Part shown: positions 47,173 through 59,279 of the stretch, one piece after another
Layout: each line of letters starts with the position of its first letter
Position numbering within the stretch: the first letter of the stretch is position 1
NCBI RefSeq assembly: GCF_036924645.1
Contig: NZ_JAZHRX010000001.1
Span: 2,294,001-2,358,000 of the forward strand
Reading direction: 5' to 3'
DNA from: Bradyrhizobium sp. AZCC 2176
GTDB taxonomy: Bacteria > Pseudomonadota > Alphaproteobacteria > Rhizobiales > Xanthobacteraceae
Length of the DNA: 64,000 nt
Made by a program: the position numbers and the translations under genes
Notes under the pieces: model-generated
Databases searched by the model: none
What the model saw: the letters and a program-made list of their open reading frames with translations, nothing else
Told to the model about the DNA's origin: nothing

Positions 47173-47763
47173 ATGGGCGCACATGAAAGCATGGAGCATG
47201 CGGAGCATGCCGAGCACGCTTCGGGCTCGAACAAGAAGATCGCGTTGCTGATCGCCGTGATCGCCTTGTTTCTAGCGCTGTCGGAAACGCTGGGCAAGGG
47301 CGCGCAGACCGAGGCCATCAGCAAGAACGTCGAGGCGTCGAACCTGTGGGCGTTCTTTCAGGCCAAGAGCATCCGCCGCACCGTGGTGCAGGCCACCGCC
47401 GAGCACGCCAAGCTCAGCCTTGGAACGGTCGGTGACGATGCGGCAAAGGCGGCGCTGCAGAAACAGATCGACGACTGGAACAAGACCGCGCAGCGTTACC
47501 GTTCGGAGCCGGAAACCGGCGAAGGTTCGGAAGAACTCGCCAAGCGCGCCAAGCACGCCGAGCACGAGCGCGATGAGGCGACCGCGAAGTATCACCACTA
47601 CGAAATCGCCTCGGCCGCCTTTCAGATCGGCATCGTGCTGGCTTCCGCCACCATCATCACCGGCATGATCGTGCTGGCCTGGGTGTCAGGCGCATTGGCG
47701 CTCGCGGGCATCGCGATTACCGGCCTCGGCCTCTACGCGCCGCATCTCTTGCATTTGCATTGA
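47173..47763 (+). CDS. DUF4337-family membrane protein
   Basis: A 196-residue protein with a His/Glu-rich start (MGAHESMEHAEHAEHASG), a first membrane helix (IALLIAVIALFLALSETLGK), a helical loop of about 100 residues (NLWAFFQAKSIRRTVVQATA), and two C-terminal helices (FQIGIVLASATIITGMIVLA and ALALAGIAITGLGLY). This is the DUF4337 pattern; its function is unknown. GGAGAGGG seven bases before the ATG at 47173 decides the start against 47143. A single-gene unit, it appears. Confidence 0.9.
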   Translation: MGAHESMEHAEHAEHASGSNKKIALLIAVIALFLALSETLGKGAQTEAISKNVEASNLWAFFQAKSIRRTVVQATAEHAKLSLGTVGDDAAKAALQKQIDDWNKTAQRYRSEPETGEGSEELAKRAKHAEHERDEATAKYHHYEIASAAFQIGIVLASATIITGMIVLAWVSGALALAGIAITGLGLYAPHLLHLH

Positions 47764-47780
47764 GCGGGCTAATTCCGTCG

Positions 47781-47889
47781 TCGTCACCCGCGAAAGCGGG
47801 TGATCCAGTTCGCCGCGGCTTCTCGGCTTCAAACACTACTGTCTCTGGGTTGAATCCGCCCTGGGTCGCCCGGTCAAGCGGGCGACGAC
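47781..47889. repeat. Dispersed GCGAAAGCGGGTGATCCAGT repeat
   Basis: CGTCGTCACCCGCGAAAGCG and GGTCAAGCGGGCGACGACAG form the arms around a CACTACTGTCTCTGG centre. A relative is at 60531-60630. It lies between convergent genes. Confidence 0.65.
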
Positions 47890-47899
47890 AGCAAGGGAA

Positions 47900-48430
47900 C
47901 TACCGCGCTTCGTGCACGCTCTTCCTGAAACGCGCGATCAGCCGCAGCGTGCGCGATGACCAGCTATCGCCGTCGCCACGCAGGATTTCCCGGAGGCGCT
48001 GCCTGATCGGCTGGACCAGGGCGGCCGCCTTGGCGCGCATCGCCATGATGAATTCATAGGTCTTGTTGAACCACGCCATCTGCAGGAGCTTTGTGCGCGT
48101 CACATCGAAGATGAAGGCAGTGACGCCGACGCCGACGAATTTCCCGAACACGATGACGATGGCGGCGCTGAGCCAATATTCATGCGCCAGCAGCCAGAGG
48201 CCGACCAGCTTGAGCGGAAACAGCGGAATCACCGGTACGGCAAACACGATCAGCGTCATCGCCGGCGACAGCGTATCGACGCGATCAGACAGCCATTGCT
48301 TGAAGGCGCGAAGCGGAATCAGCGCAACGATGCGCTCGACGATCGGCTCGAGATGATCCCACAGCCAGGCTTCGATCAGGAAGATGACCGCAAGCAGGAC
48401 CCAGAACGGCTGTAACAGGCGGCGCATCAT
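47900..48430 (-). CDS. Hypothetical membrane protein, 176 aa
   Basis: Membrane helices: PFWVLLAVIFLIEAWLW at the start, then TLIVFAVPVIPLFPLKLVGL and WLSAAIVIVFGKFVGVGVTA in the middle. The C-terminal third is basic and cytosolic in character (RQRLREILRGDGDSWSSRTL). The pattern is familiar from conserved alphaproteobacterial proteins of unknown function. A second Met at residue 2 is an equal start. It is convergent with the DUF4337 gene. Confidence 0.8.
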   Translation of the reverse strand: MMRRLLQPFWVLLAVIFLIEAWLWDHLEPIVERIVALIPLRAFKQWLSDRVDTLSPAMTLIVFAVPVIPLFPLKLVGLWLLAHEYWLSAAIVIVFGKFVGVGVTAFIFDVTRTKLLQMAWFNKTYEFIMAMRAKAAALVQPIRQRLREILRGDGDSWSSRTLRLIARFRKSVHEAR

Positions 48431-48442
48431 CAGTCGGAATCT

Positions 48443-48535
48443 CTAGAGCGGAATGACGTCCATTGATTGGTCGCTCCGCTCTATTTCTTTGTTTAAAGCA
48501 CGATCTTTTCGAGAAAACGGATACCTGCTTCTGTG
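48443..48535. repeat. Mosaic intergenic element (CTAGAGCGGAATGACGTCC type)
   Basis: CTAGAGCGGAATGACGTCCA is mirrored by GGTCGCTCCGCTCTA, then AAAGCACGATCTTTTCG and GAAAACGGATACC follow. It belongs to the same broad RIME-like class as the elements at 25635 and 41071. Confidence 0.65.
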
Positions 48536-48569
48536 ACCACGCTCCTACCCGGTATGTACCGGATATCGA

Positions 48570-49973
48570 TCACATATGGATGGCGCGTTTGCCGATCGCA
48601 AGCGCGGCTTCCTTGATGGCTTCCGAGCGGGTCGGATGGGCATGGCACGTGCGCGCCAGATCTTCGGCAGAGCCGCCGAACTCCATCAGAACACAGGCTT
48701 CGTGGATCATTTCGCCGGCTTCGCGGCCGACGATGTGCACTCCAAGTACGCGATCGGTCTTCGCATCTGCGAGAATCTTCACGAAACCGTCAGTGGTCTG
48801 GTTGACCTTGGAGCGGCCATTGGCGGTGAACGGAAACTTGCCCGACGTGTAGGCGACGCCCGCCTGCTTCAGCTCTTCCTCAGTCTTGCCGACCGACGAC
48901 ACTTCCGGCGTGGTATACACGACGCCTGGGATAACATCGTAGTTCACGTGGCCCGCCTGCCCTGCAATGATCTCGGCGCAGGCAACGCCCTCGTCCTCGG
49001 CCTTGTGCGCGAGCATCGGCCCCGCCACCACGTCGCCGATCGCATAGACGCCCTTCACGCTGGTCGAGAAATGCGCATCGATCTGCACGCGACCGCGATT
49101 GTCGAGCGCGATGCCGGCCTCCTTGCAGCCGAGCCCGTCGGTGTAGGGCACGCGGCCGATGCAAACCAGAACCACATCGGTTTCGAACGTCTCTGCCGGT
49201 CCGCCGACTGCTGGTTCGACACTGACCTTCAACGTCTTGCCCGACGTATCGACGCCGGTGACCTTGGCGCCGAGCCTGAATGCAAAACCCTGCTTTTCGA
49301 GGATGCGCTGGAATTGCTTTGCCACTTCGCCATCCATGCCGGGCAGGATGCGATCGAGGAATTCGACCACCATGACCTCGGCGCCGAGCCGTTTCCAGAC
49401 CGAGCCAAGCTCGAGCCCGATCACGCCCGCGCCGATGATCAGGAGCTTCTCCGGCACTTTCTCCAGCGACAGCGCACCGGTCGACGACACGACGCGCTTC
49501 TCGTCGATCTCGATGCCCTTCAGCCGCGCAATATCGGAGCCGGTGGCGATGACGATGTTTTTGGTCTCGACCGTCTGCGCCTTGCCGTCGCTGCCCGTGA
49601 CCTCGACCTTGCCGGCACCGAGGATCTTGCCCTTGCCGCTGATGACGTCGATCTTGTTCTTCTTCATCAGGAACTCGACGCCTTTGACGTTGCCGTCGAT
49701 GCCCTGCTGCTTGAAGTTCATCATCGAGGGCAGGTCGAGTTTCGGCGCGGAAACGCTGACGCCCATCTTGGCAAAGGAGTGCGCGGCCTCTTCGAACATT
49801 TCGGAGGCATGCAGCAGCGCCTTCGACGGCATGCAGCCGACATTGAGGCAGGTGCCGCCGAGCGTTGCGTTCTTCTCGACCACGGCAACCTTCATGCCGA
49901 GTTGCGCCGCGCGCACCGCGCAGACATATCCTCCCGGGCCGGTGCCAATGACGACGAGATCGTAGGAAGCCAT
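48570..49973 (-). CDS. lpdA: Dihydrolipoyl dehydrogenase (E3)
   Basis: The E3 flavoprotein of the 2-oxoglutarate dehydrogenase complex, which reoxidises dihydrolipoamide with NAD. The 467 residues have the FAD motif [20 protein letters not shown], the redox disulfide in [13 protein letters not shown], the NAD motif [35 protein letters not shown], and the catalytic His-Glu in [14 protein letters not shown]. It is the last gene of the TCA cluster, after an SDR gene. Confidence 0.98.
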   Translation of the reverse strand: MASYDLVVIGTGPGGYVCAVRAAQLGMKVAVVEKNATLGGTCLNVGCMPSKALLHASEMFEEAAHSFAKMGVSVSAPKLDLPSMMNFKQQGIDGNVKGVEFLMKKNKIDVISGKGKILGAGKVEVTGSDGKAQTVETKNIVIATGSDIARLKGIEIDEKRVVSSTGALSLEKVPEKLLIIGAGVIGLELGSVWKRLGAEVMVVEFLDRILPGMDGEVAKQFQRILEKQGFAFRLGAKVTGVDTSGKTLKVSVEPAVGGPAETFETDVVLVCIGRVPYTDGLGCKEAGIALDNRGRVQIDAHFSTSVKGVYAIGDVVAGPMLAHKAEDEGVACAEIIAGQAGHVNYDVIPGVVYTTPEVSSVGKTEEELKQAGVAYTSGKFPFTANGRSKVNQTTDGFVKILADAKTDRVLGVHIVGREAGEMIHEACVLMEFGGSAEDLARTCHAHPTRSEAIKEAALAIGKRAIHM

Positions 49974-50007
49974 GATGAAGTCCTGTAGCTGAGAAACGTG
50001 TCAGGTA

Positions 50008-50754
50008 TTACCGCCCACCCGAGACATCAAGGATGGCGCTGGTGACGTAGGAAGCCTCGTCCGAGATCAGCCAGACGATGGCGTTGGCGATTTCATCCGC
50101 GGTGCCGACCCGCTGCATCGGCACCATATGCGCGAGCCGGTGCGCGCGATCGGGCTCGCCGCCGCTCGCGTGAATCTCGGTGTCGATCAGCCCTGGGCGG
50201 ATCGCAGCGACTCTAATCCCCTCGCCGGCGACTTCATGGCCGAGGCCGACGGTGAAGGAATCCACCGCGCCCTTGGAGGCCGCATAATCGACATACGTAT
50301 TGGGAGAGCCGAGTTTCGCCGCGACCGAGGAAAGGTTGACGATGACGCCGCCCTCGCCGCCCTTGCGGGTCGACATCCGCTTCACCGCCTCGCGCGCGCA
50401 CAGGATGCTGCCGGTGACGTTGACCGCCATCATGCGCTGGATGCGCTCGGCCGACATGTCCTCGACGCGTGCCGAGGGCCCCACGATGCCGGCATTGTTG
50501 ACGAGCGCGCCGAGCGTTCCGAATTCGTCGGCGGCTTTGAACAGCGCGAGAATGTCCGCCTCGCTGCCGACATCGCATTTCACCGCGATCGCCTTGCCGT
50601 TCTTGCGCTCGATCTGCGAGACGACTTCTTTCGCCGCGGCCTCATTGCTGGCGTAACCGACCACGACGCGGAAGCCGCGCGCGGCGGCAGCGAGCGCGGT
50701 AGCGCGGCCGATGCCGCGGCTGCCGCCGGTGATCACAACAACCTTGTCCGTCAC
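50008..50754 (-). CDS. SDR-family oxidoreductase inside the odh-lpd cluster
   Basis: A short-chain dehydrogenase of about 248 residues (VTDKVVVITGGSRGIGRATA at the start). The NNAGIVGPS, IVNLSSVAAKLGSP and YVDYAASKGAVDSFTVGL motifs give the active site Ser-Tyr-Lys. The best start is a GTG at 50754 behind TGGGGGGCT; an ATG at 50781 in frame would add nine residues. The substrate is unknown and the link with the 2-oxoglutarate dehydrogenase genes on both sides is not explained. Confidence 0.9.
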   Translation of the reverse strand: MTDKVVVITGGSRGIGRATALAAAARGFRVVVGYASNEAAAKEVVSQIERKNGKAIAVKCDVGSEADILALFKAADEFGTLGALVNNAGIVGPSARVEDMSAERIQRMMAVNVTGSILCAREAVKRMSTRKGGEGGVIVNLSSVAAKLGSPNTYVDYAASKGAVDSFTVGLGHEVAGEGIRVAAIRPGLIDTEIHASGGEPDRAHRLAHMVPMQRVGTADEIANAIVWLISDEASYVTSAILDVSGGR

Positions 50755-50838
50755 ATCAGCCCCCCACAAGTCAGCGCGCATCGATCCATGGCTTGCAGCG
50801 CCGGGCCTTTCGCACCGGCGCTGGCAAAGCCGGTGGCG

Positions 50839-52071
50839 TTAGAGATCCAGCACCAGCCGCGCCGGATCTTCCAGGCTTTCCTTGACACGGACCAGGAAGG
50901 TCACCGCCTCCTTGCCGTCGATCACGCGGTGATCGTAGGATAGTGCCAGGTACATCATCGGGCGCACCTCGATCTTGCCGGCGACCACCATCGGCCGCTC
51001 CTGGATCTTGTGCATGCCGAGGATGCCGGACTGCGGGGCGTTGAGGATCGGCGTCGACATCAGCGAACCGTAGATGCCGCCATTGGTGATGGTGAAGGTG
51101 CCGCCCTGCATCTCGTCGATCTTGAGCTGGCCATCGCGGGCGCGGCGGCCGAAATCGGCGATCGATTTTTCGATGTCGGAGATCGACTTGTGGTCGCAGT
51201 CGCGCACCACGGGCACGACCAGGCCCTTGTCGGTGCCGACGGCGACGCCGATGTGGTAGTAGTTCTTGTAGATCAGGTCGGTGCCGTCGATCTCGGCATT
51301 GACGGCCGGGATGTCCTTTAGCGCCTGCACGACGGCCTTGGTGAAGAAGCCCATGAAGCCGAGCTTCGAGCCATGCTTCTTCTCGAATACGTCCTTGTAT
51401 TGTGTGCGCATCGCCATGATGTGCGTCATGTCGACCTCGTTGAAGGTCGTCAGCATCGCGGCGGTGTTCTGCACGTCCTTCAGCCGCCGCGCGATGGTCT
51501 GGCGCAGCCGCGTCATCTTCACGCGCTCCTCGCGCGCGGCGTCGTCAGCCGGAGACGGCGCGCGCACCTGCACGGACGCCGCCGGCTGATTGACCGGCGT
51601 CGGCGCGGAAGCCGCCTTCTCGATCGCGGCAAGCATGTCGCCCTTGGTGACGCGGCCGTCCTTGCCGGAGCCTGGAACGGTTGCGGCATCGATGCCGCTT
51701 TCAGCCGAGAGTTTTCGAACCGACGGCGCCAGCGGCGCATCGGATGCCACTGCCTTCGGAGCCGCAGCGGCAGGCGCTGCCGCCGGGGCGGCGGCCTTGG
51801 GCGGCGCGGCTGCCGCCGGTTTGGCGCCGCCGGCCGCGCCGTCATTGATCTGCCCGAGCAGCGCGCCGACGGCGACCGTCTCACCGTCCTTGGCCGCGAT
51901 CTCGCCGAGCACGCCGGCTGATGGCGCCGGGACCTCGATGGTGACCTTGTCGGTCTCAAGCTCGACCAACGGCTCGTCCACCGCGACGGCGTCGCCGGCT
52001 TTCTTGAACCAGCGGCCGATGGTGGCTTCCGTCACGGACTCCCCGAGCGTCGGAACACGAATTTCAGTCAT
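50839..52071 (-). CDS. odhB: 2-oxoglutarate dehydrogenase E2 (dihydrolipoyl succinyltransferase)
   Basis: Core enzyme of the 2-oxoglutarate dehydrogenase complex. The 410 residues comprise a lipoyl domain ([20 protein letters not shown], lipoyl Lys in [11 protein letters not shown]), an Ala/Pro linker, the peripheral-subunit-binding domain ([20 protein letters not shown]) and the catalytic domain, which ends in [20 protein letters not shown] with the active His and Asp. I chose the ATG at 52071; the open frame to 52566 is antisense-like through the end of sucA. A repeat separates it from sucA. Confidence 0.98.
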   Translation of the reverse strand: MTEIRVPTLGESVTEATIGRWFKKAGDAVAVDEPLVELETDKVTIEVPAPSAGVLGEIAAKDGETVAVGALLGQINDGAAGGAKPAAAAPPKAAAPAAAPAAAAPKAVASDAPLAPSVRKLSAESGIDAATVPGSGKDGRVTKGDMLAAIEKAASAPTPVNQPAASVQVRAPSPADDAAREERVKMTRLRQTIARRLKDVQNTAAMLTTFNEVDMTHIMAMRTQYKDVFEKKHGSKLGFMGFFTKAVVQALKDIPAVNAEIDGTDLIYKNYYHIGVAVGTDKGLVVPVVRDCDHKSISDIEKSIADFGRRARDGQLKIDEMQGGTFTITNGGIYGSLMSTPILNAPQSGILGMHKIQERPMVVAGKIEVRPMMYLALSYDHRVIDGKEAVTFLVRVKESLEDPARLVLDL

Positions 52072-52092
52072 GGTATAGTTTCCTCTTTGCGT

Positions 52093-52203
52093 CATGGCCG
52101 TCCCGGCCATCCACGCCTCAAAACGATCTCGAACAAAAGGCCGCTCATGCCCGGGACATTTGGGGCGAAGACGGCGCTTCGCGCCTTTTGCCCGGGCATG
52201 ACG
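52093..52203. repeat. Dispersed palindromic repeat between sucA and odhB
   Basis: GCGTCATGGCCGTCCCGGCC at the left and TTTGCCCGGGCATGACGACC at the right flank ATCCACGCC and GGCGCTTCGCGCC. Same family as 16447 and 33888. Confidence 0.7.
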
Positions 52204-52217
52204 ACCAAAGAAATTTG

Positions 52218-55175
52218 TTAGTTCAGCGCCTCGTCCAGCATCGCCTTGAGCTGCGCCTGGTGCTTCGACATCAAACCGGTGGCGGTTGCCGCCGACGCCG
52301 CGCGGCCCGCGTAACGCGGCCGCCGGTTCGGCGCGTGGATCTGGTTCAGCACCCATTCGAGATAGGGCTCGATGAAGTGCCATGCCCCCATGTTGCGCGG
52401 CTCTTCCTGGCACCAGACCACTTCGGCGTTCTTGAAGCGACCAAGCTCCTGCACCAGCGCCTTCAGCGGCACCGGATAGAGCTGCTCGACGCGCAGGATG
52501 TAGATGTCGTCGATACCGCGCTTTTCGCGCTCCTCGTACAGATCGTAGTAGACCTTGCCCGAGCACAGCACGACGCGGCGGATCTTGTCGTCCGGCGCCA
52601 GCCTGATCTTCTCGTCGGGCAGCATCTGCGCGTCATCGTACAGGATGCGGTGGAAGGTGGTGTCCGCGCCCAGTTCGTCGAGCCGCGAGACCGCGCGCTT
52701 GTGCCGCAACAGCGACTTCGGCGTCATCACGATCAGTGGCTTGCGGATTTCGCGATGCAACTGGCGGCGCAGCACGTGGAAGTAGTTCGCAGGCGTCGTG
52801 GGATACACCACCTGCATGTTGTCTTCGGCGCACATCTGCAGGAAACGCTCGAGCCGGGCCGAGGAATGCTCCGGCCCCTGCCCTTCATAGCCATGCGGCA
52901 GCAGGCAGACGAGGCCGGACATGCGCAGCCATTTGCGCTCGCCCGACGAGATGAACTGGTCGAACAGCACCTGGGCGCCGTTGGCGAAGTCGCCGAACTG
53001 CGCTTCCCACATCGCCAGCGCCTTCGGCTCGGCCAGCGAATAGCCGTACTCGAAGCCGAGCACCGCCTCTTCGGACAACAGCGAGTTGATGACCTCGTAA
53101 TGGCCTTGATCGTGGCCGAGATGGTTGAACGGCGTGTAGCGGCTCTCGTCCTCCTGGTCGATCAGCACCGAATGGCGCTGCGAGAAGGTGCCACGCTCGG
53201 AGTCCTGCCCCGACAGCCGGACATGATGGCCTTCCTGCATAAGCGTGCAGAAGGCCAGCGCCTCGCCGGTCGCCCAGTCGATGCCGACGCCGTTGTCGAT
53301 CGCCTTCGCACGGTTTTCCAGAAAGCGCTGGATGGTGCGGTGAACCCGGAAGCCGTCCGGCACCTTGGTGATCTTGCGGCCGATATCCTTGAGGATATTG
53401 ACGTCGACGCCGGTGACGCCGCGCCGCGCATCCTCTTCCTGGTCGGCGGATTTGAAGCCGGCCCACTTGCCGTCGAGCCAATCGGCCTTGTTGGGCTTGT
53501 AGCCGGAGCCTGCCTCAAGCTCGGCATCGAGCCGCGCGCGCCAGTCGGCCTTGGCCTTCTCGACCTCGCCTTCGGTCATCACGCCGTCGGCAATCAGCCG
53601 CTTGGCGTAAATCTCCAGCGTCGACGGATGCGAGCCGATGCGCTTGTACATCACCGGCTGGGTGAATGCCGGCTCGTCGCCCTCGTTGTGGCCATGGCGG
53701 CGATAGCAGAACATGTCGATCACGACCGGCTTGTGGAACTTCTGCCGGAATTCGATCGCGACCTTGGCTGCGAACACCACCGCTTCCGGATCGTCGCCGT
53801 TCACGTGGAAGATTGGCGCGTCGATCATCTTCGCCACGTCGGACGGATAGGGCGAGGAGCGCGAGTAGCGCGGATAGGTGGTGAAGCCGATCTGGTTGTT
53901 GACGATGAAATGCAGCGAGCCGCCGGTGCGGTAGCCCTTCAGGTCGGACAGGCTGAAACACTCCGCCACGACGCCTTGGCCGGCGAACGCCGCGTCGCCA
54001 TGCATCAGCATCGGCAGCACGGAAATGCGCATGTCCGGCGGATCGCCATGCTGGTCCTGCTTGGCGCGCACCTTGCCGAGCACGACGGGATCGACGATTT
54101 CGAGATGCGACGGGTTGGCGGTCAGCGACAGATGGATCTTGTTGCCGTCGAACTCGCGGTCGGACGACGCACCGAGATGGTATTTGACGTCGCCGGAGCC
54201 TTCGACTGCATCCGGGTTGGCGGAGCCGCCCTTGAATTCATGAAACAGCGCGCGGTGCGGCTTGCCCATCACCTGGGTCAGCACGTTGAGCCGGCCGCGA
54301 TGCGGCATGCCGAGCACGATCTCCTTCACGCCGAGATTGCCGCCGCGCTTGATGATCTGCTCGAGCGCCGGGATCAGCGATTCAGCGCCGTCGAGGCCGA
54401 AGCGCTTGGTGCCGGTGAACTTGAGATCGCAGAACTTCTCAAAGCCCTCGGCTTCGACCAGCTTGTTCAGGATCGCGCGCCGTCCCTCGCGGGTGAAACT
54501 GATCTCCTTGTCCGGCCCCTCGATGCGCTCCTGGATCCAGGCCTTCTGCGCCGGGTTGGTGATGTGCATGAACTCGACGCCGAGCGTCTGGCAGTAGGTG
54601 CGCTCGCAGATCGCGACGATCTCGCGCAGCGTGCCGTATTCGAGGCCGAGCACGTGGTCGAGGAAGATCTTGCGGTCGAAATCGGCGTCGGTGAAGCCAT
54701 AGGTGCGCGGATCGAGTTCTTCGCGGTCGCGCGGCGCCTCGATCCCGAGCGGATCGAGCTTGGCGTAGAAATGACCGCGGATGCGATAGGCGCGGATCAG
54801 CATCAGGGCGCGGACCGAATCGCGCGTCGCCTGGTTGACGTCGGCGGCCGACAGTTCAGCGCCCCTGACCTGCGCCTTGGCGGCAAGCTTGGTGCCGACC
54901 GCCTTCTCGACGGTGACCCAGTTGCCGTCCAGCGCCGAGGTCAGTTCGTCGCGCGGCGTGAGCGGCCAGTTGTCGCGGCTCCAGGAGGCGCCGTCGGCGT
55001 TCTTCTGGACGTCGGCCGGGGTGTCTTTCAGGCTTTTGAAGAATTCCTGCCAGTCGCTCTCGACGGACGCGGGGTCCTGCTCGTAGCGGGCGTAGAGGTC
55101 GTCGATGTAGGTGGCGTTGGTGCCCTGCAAAAACGAAGAGAGGGCAAATGCTGCATTCGCGTCCTGGCGAGACAT
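52218..55175 (-). CDS. sucA: 2-oxoglutarate dehydrogenase E1
   Basis: Thiamine-diphosphate-dependent decarboxylase of the complex. The 985 residues start with the E2-binding helix region ([20 protein letters not shown]). ThDP-site motifs include [40 protein letters not shown] and [20 protein letters not shown]; the pyrimidine-side domain has [20 protein letters not shown], and the C-terminal part [20 protein letters not shown]. Length and motifs are typical. It follows sucD after 134 bp. Confidence 0.99.
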   Translation of the reverse strand: MSRQDANAAFALSSFLQGTNATYIDDLYARYEQDPASVESDWQEFFKSLKDTPADVQKNADGASWSRDNWPLTPRDELTSALDGNWVTVEKAVGTKLAAKAQVRGAELSAADVNQATRDSVRALMLIRAYRIRGHFYAKLDPLGIEAPRDREELDPRTYGFTDADFDRKIFLDHVLGLEYGTLREIVAICERTYCQTLGVEFMHITNPAQKAWIQERIEGPDKEISFTREGRRAILNKLVEAEGFEKFCDLKFTGTKRFGLDGAESLIPALEQIIKRGGNLGVKEIVLGMPHRGRLNVLTQVMGKPHRALFHEFKGGSANPDAVEGSGDVKYHLGASSDREFDGNKIHLSLTANPSHLEIVDPVVLGKVRAKQDQHGDPPDMRISVLPMLMHGDAAFAGQGVVAECFSLSDLKGYRTGGSLHFIVNNQIGFTTYPRYSRSSPYPSDVAKMIDAPIFHVNGDDPEAVVFAAKVAIEFRQKFHKPVVIDMFCYRRHGHNEGDEPAFTQPVMYKRIGSHPSTLEIYAKRLIADGVMTEGEVEKAKADWRARLDAELEAGSGYKPNKADWLDGKWAGFKSADQEEDARRGVTGVDVNILKDIGRKITKVPDGFRVHRTIQRFLENRAKAIDNGVGIDWATGEALAFCTLMQEGHHVRLSGQDSERGTFSQRHSVLIDQEDESRYTPFNHLGHDQGHYEVINSLLSEEAVLGFEYGYSLAEPKALAMWEAQFGDFANGAQVLFDQFISSGERKWLRMSGLVCLLPHGYEGQGPEHSSARLERFLQMCAEDNMQVVYPTTPANYFHVLRRQLHREIRKPLIVMTPKSLLRHKRAVSRLDELGADTTFHRILYDDAQMLPDEKIRLAPDDKIRRVVLCSGKVYYDLYEEREKRGIDDIYILRVEQLYPVPLKALVQELGRFKNAEVVWCQEEPRNMGAWHFIEPYLEWVLNQIHAPNRRPRYAGRAASAATATGLMSKHQAQLKAMLDEALN

Positions 55176-55309
55176 GGTGGCGTCCTGGTGATTTTCGGTT
55201 TGCGCGTGGAAGACGGCGCATCGCCGATCCGGAAACCGGATCAGCGGGATAAAGTACCCTTTACCCTATCTAATGCGAAACTTCGCCCCGAAAAGAACCA
55301 AGAATTGAA

Positions 55310-56194
55310 TTAAGACTTCAACTTTTCGGCCAAGGTATGTCCGAGCCGTGCCGGCGACGGCGAAACCGTGATTCCGGCGGCTTCCATGGCCGCCGTCTTG
55401 GACCCGGCGTCGCCCTTGCCGCCGGAGATGATGGCGCCGGCATGGCCCATGCGGCGGCCGGGAGGGGCGGTGACGCCGGCGATGAAGCCGACCATCGGCT
55501 TCTTCCGGCCGCGCTTGGCTTCGTCCTTGATGAACTGGGCCGCGTCTTCCTCGGCGGACCCGCCGATTTCACCGATCATGATGATCGAGGTGGTCTTGGG
55601 GTCGGCGAGGAACATTTCCAGCACATCGATGAATTCGGTGCCCTTGACCGGATCGCCGCCAATGCCGACCGCGGTGGTCTGGCCGAGGCCCTCCTGGGTG
55701 GTCTGGAACACCGCTTCGTAGGTCAACGTGCCCGAACGGGAAACGATCCCGACGCTGCCGGGCTTGAAGATGTTGGCCGGCATGATGCCGATCTTGCACT
55801 CGCCCGCCGTCATCACGCCCGGGCAGTTCGGCCCGATCAGGCGCGATTTCGATCCGCTCAACGATCTTTTGACGCGCACCATGTCAAGCACCGGAATGCC
55901 CTCCGTGATGCAGACGATCAGCGGAATTTCCGCATCGATCGCCTCGCAGATCGCATCCGCCGCGCCCGGCGGCGGAACGTAGATCACGGAAGCATCCGCA
56001 CCGGTCTTTTCGCGCGCTTCGGCGACGGTGTCGAACACGGGCAGGTCCAGATGCTTCGAACCGCCCTTGCCCGGCGAGGTGCCGCCGACCATCTGGGTGC
56101 CGTAAGCGATCGCGGCTTCCGAATGGAACGTGCCGTTCTTGCCGGTAAAACCCTGGCAGATGACTTTGGTATTCTTGTCGATCAGAACGGACAT
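55310..56194 (-). CDS. sucD: Succinyl-CoA synthetase subunit alpha
   Basis: Forms succinate and ATP/GTP from succinyl-CoA with SucC. The 294 residues start [20 protein letters not shown]; the CoA-binding fold, [20 protein letters not shown] and the phosphohistidine region [16 protein letters not shown] (His) are present. I chose the ATG at 56194; the longer frame to 56293 overlaps the preceding gene and has no family sequence. A DUF1579-like gene separates it from sucC. Confidence 0.98.
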   Translation of the reverse strand: MSVLIDKNTKVICQGFTGKNGTFHSEAAIAYGTQMVGGTSPGKGGSKHLDLPVFDTVAEAREKTGADASVIYVPPPGAADAICEAIDAEIPLIVCITEGIPVLDMVRVKRSLSGSKSRLIGPNCPGVMTAGECKIGIMPANIFKPGSVGIVSRSGTLTYEAVFQTTQEGLGQTTAVGIGGDPVKGTEFIDVLEMFLADPKTTSIIMIGEIGGSAEEDAAQFIKDEAKRGRKKPMVGFIAGVTAPPGRRMGHAGAIISGGKGDAGSKTAAMEAAGITVSPSPARLGHTLAEKLKS

Positions 56195-56240
56195 GGTTGC
56201 GAACGCTTTCGTAGGTGACCGGGAACGATGAACGATGAAC

Positions 56241-56717
56241 TTAGTGAATCCGCCGGTAGACGCCGGTGAGCACGTCGGCCCATCCTTCGGCATCAGGCGA
56301 GAACTGGATCTTCATGGAGTAGTTGTCGTTGTCGACGACCTCGTAGACATGGCGCGCGTTGCCGCGCAGCGAGCCGCGCACGAGGATCAGCGACTTGCCG
56401 GCCCAGCCGCCGGAGGCCGGCGCCGGCGAATAGTAGCCGAGCGAATCGTGCCAGAACAATTTGTAGGTCCGGTCCTCGCGGTCGTAGGTGAACACGCCGT
56501 GGGTGGCGAAGGTCTCCTTGCCGTCGCGCATCTGGCGGGTGTCCTGGATCAAATAGAAGCCATTGAGATCCACGCGCGCGACCACATGCGAGGTCGCAGG
56601 TCCGCCCGCGGTCCAGCGCGACGGATAAACCATTTCTTCGCCGGCCCATTCGCCCGCAAACACCTCAAGCTTGCGGTGTTCTTCCAGCGGTGTCGGTGCG
56701 GCGAGATGGTCAGCCAT
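56241..56717 (-). CDS. DUF1579-like protein between sucC and sucD
   Basis: A 158-residue beta-barrel-type protein: [20 protein letters not shown] at the start, [40 protein letters not shown], and [20 protein letters not shown] at the end. This is the DUF1579/lipocalin-like pattern of small-molecule-binding barrels; no function is known. The ATG lies two bases after the sucC stop and sucD follows after 46 bp, so it is part of the suc operon. That position is unusual, because sucC and sucD are normally adjacent. Confidence 0.85.
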   Translation of the reverse strand: MADHLAAPTPLEEHRKLEVFAGEWAGEEMVYPSRWTAGGPATSHVVARVDLNGFYLIQDTRQMRDGKETFATHGVFTYDREDRTYKLFWHDSLGYYSPAPASGGWAGKSLILVRGSLRGNARHVYEVVDNDNYSMKIQFSPDAEGWADVLTGVYRRIH

Positions 56718-56719
56718 CG

Positions 56720-57916
56720 CTAGCCTCCCTTGACGGCTTTCACGATTTTCTGTGCGGCGTCATCGAGATTGTCGGCCGACACCACGTTGAGGCCGGACTG
56801 GCTGATGATCTTCTTGCCGGCACCGACATTGGTGCCTTCGAGGCGGACCACCAGCGGCACTTTCAGGCCGACTTCCTTGACGGCCGCGACAACGCCTTCG
56901 GCAATGATATCGCATTTCATGATGCCGCCGAAGATGTTGACCAGGATACCCTTCACGTTGGGATCGGCGGTGATGATCTTGAACGCTGCGGCGACCTTCT
57001 CCTTGCTGGCGCCGCCGCCGACGTCGAGGAAGTTGGCGGGCTCCATGCCATAGAGCTTGATGATGTCCATCGTCGCCATGGCAAGGCCGGCGCCATTGAC
57101 CATGCAGCCGATGGTGCCGTCGAGCGCCACGTAATTGAGATCGTATTTCGACGCCTCGATTTCCTTGGCGTCTTCCTCGGTCTCGTCGCGCAAGGCGGCT
57201 ACTTCGGGATGGCGGAACATGGCGTTGTCGTCGAACGACACTTTCGCATCGAGCACGCGGAGCTGGCCCTGCTTGGTGACAACAAGCGGATTGATTTCCA
57301 GCATCGCCATGTCCTTGGCGGTGAAGGCGTTGTAGAGCTGCACCACCAGCTTTTCGGCCTGCTTGGCGATATCGCCGGAGAGATTGAGCGCTTTTGCGAC
57401 CGTGCGACCGTGATGGCCCATGATGCCGGTCGCCGGATCGACCGAGAAGGTCACGATCTTCTCGGGGTTGTTGTGCGCGACTTCCTCGATGTTGACGCCG
57501 CCTTCGGTCGAGACGACGAACGAGACTTCCGAGGTTTCGCGGTCGACCAGGATCGAGAGATAGAACTCTTTGTCGATGTCGGAGCCTTCCTCGATGTAGA
57601 GGCGGTTGACCTGCTTGCCGTGCGCGCCGGTCTGGATCGTGACCAAGGTCGCGCCCAGCATCTGCTTGGCGAATTCGTTGACCTCGCTGACCGACTTGGC
57701 GATGCGCACGCCACCCTTGTCGCCGGCGGAAGCTTCCTTGAACTTGCCCTTGCCGCGGCCGCCGGCATGGATCTGGCTCTTCACCACCCAGATCGGGCCG
57801 GGGAGCTGCTTGGCGGCAGCATCAGAATCCGAGGCCTTCAACACAGGCACGCCGCGCGAAATCGGCACGCCGAATTCATGCAGCAACGCCTTGGCCTGGT
57901 ATTCATGGATATTCAT
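56720..57916 (-). CDS. sucC: Succinyl-CoA synthetase subunit beta
   Basis: The 398-residue subunit has the ATP-grasp fold: [59 protein letters not shown] and the CoA-side [20 protein letters not shown]. The start at 57916 is the family's; an upstream in-frame start at 57931 adds five residues. It is the first suc gene after mdh (133-bp gap). Confidence 0.98.
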   Translation of the reverse strand: MNIHEYQAKALLHEFGVPISRGVPVLKASDSDAAAKQLPGPIWVVKSQIHAGGRGKGKFKEASAGDKGGVRIAKSVSEVNEFAKQMLGATLVTIQTGAHGKQVNRLYIEEGSDIDKEFYLSILVDRETSEVSFVVSTEGGVNIEEVAHNNPEKIVTFSVDPATGIMGHHGRTVAKALNLSGDIAKQAEKLVVQLYNAFTAKDMAMLEINPLVVTKQGQLRVLDAKVSFDDNAMFRHPEVAALRDETEEDAKEIEASKYDLNYVALDGTIGCMVNGAGLAMATMDIIKLYGMEPANFLDVGGGASKEKVAAAFKIITADPNVKGILVNIFGGIMKCDIIAEGVVAAVKEVGLKVPLVVRLEGTNVGAGKKIISQSGLNVVSADNLDDAAQKIVKAVKGG

Positions 57917-58049
57917 CTGGACGCTCCCCAAAACCCTTAGCGGCGAGTTCTACAGTTCACCGGCATTGGTAGTTGGCATACCATATACCAACAGAACTGC
58001 AACCCTGAAAAACGCCTCCGCCCCGCGAAGGGGCGAAAGCCGAACAAAA

Positions 58050-59075
<1,026 letters not shown>

Positions 59076-59164
59076 TTATCCCTTTCGAATGACCGGTTCA
59101 AGCCGGAGCGTGCCCAATTCTAAGGCCCCGCCTGGATTTCGGTCCGGTATGCCACGAAGCACTG

Positions 59165-59279
59165 TCATTCCGGGGCGATGCGCAGTATCGAACCCGGAAT
59201 CTCGCGCCACAACTTCTGGATTTCCCGGTGCGCAATCGCGGACCTGAGGTTCGCGCTTCGCGCGCCTCGGAATGACGGA
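59165..59279. repeat. Dispersed GTCATTCCGGG repeat, second copy
   Basis: CTGTCATTCCGGGGCGATGC and GCGCGCCTCGGAATGACGG form the arms around GAACCCGGAATCTCG. Same family as 37341-37420. Confidence 0.65.

Noticed and set aside
48576..49988. 470-codon + strand frame
   Set aside because: Antisense of lpdA; no motif.
52072..52566. Upstream extension of odhB to 52566
   Set aside because: It runs through a dispersed repeat and the 3' end of sucA; the lipoyl domain starts at 52071.
52188..55313. A 1041-codon open frame on the + strand
   Set aside because: It is the antisense of sucA. High GC at third positions leaves the opposite strand without stops; the sequence has no domain character.
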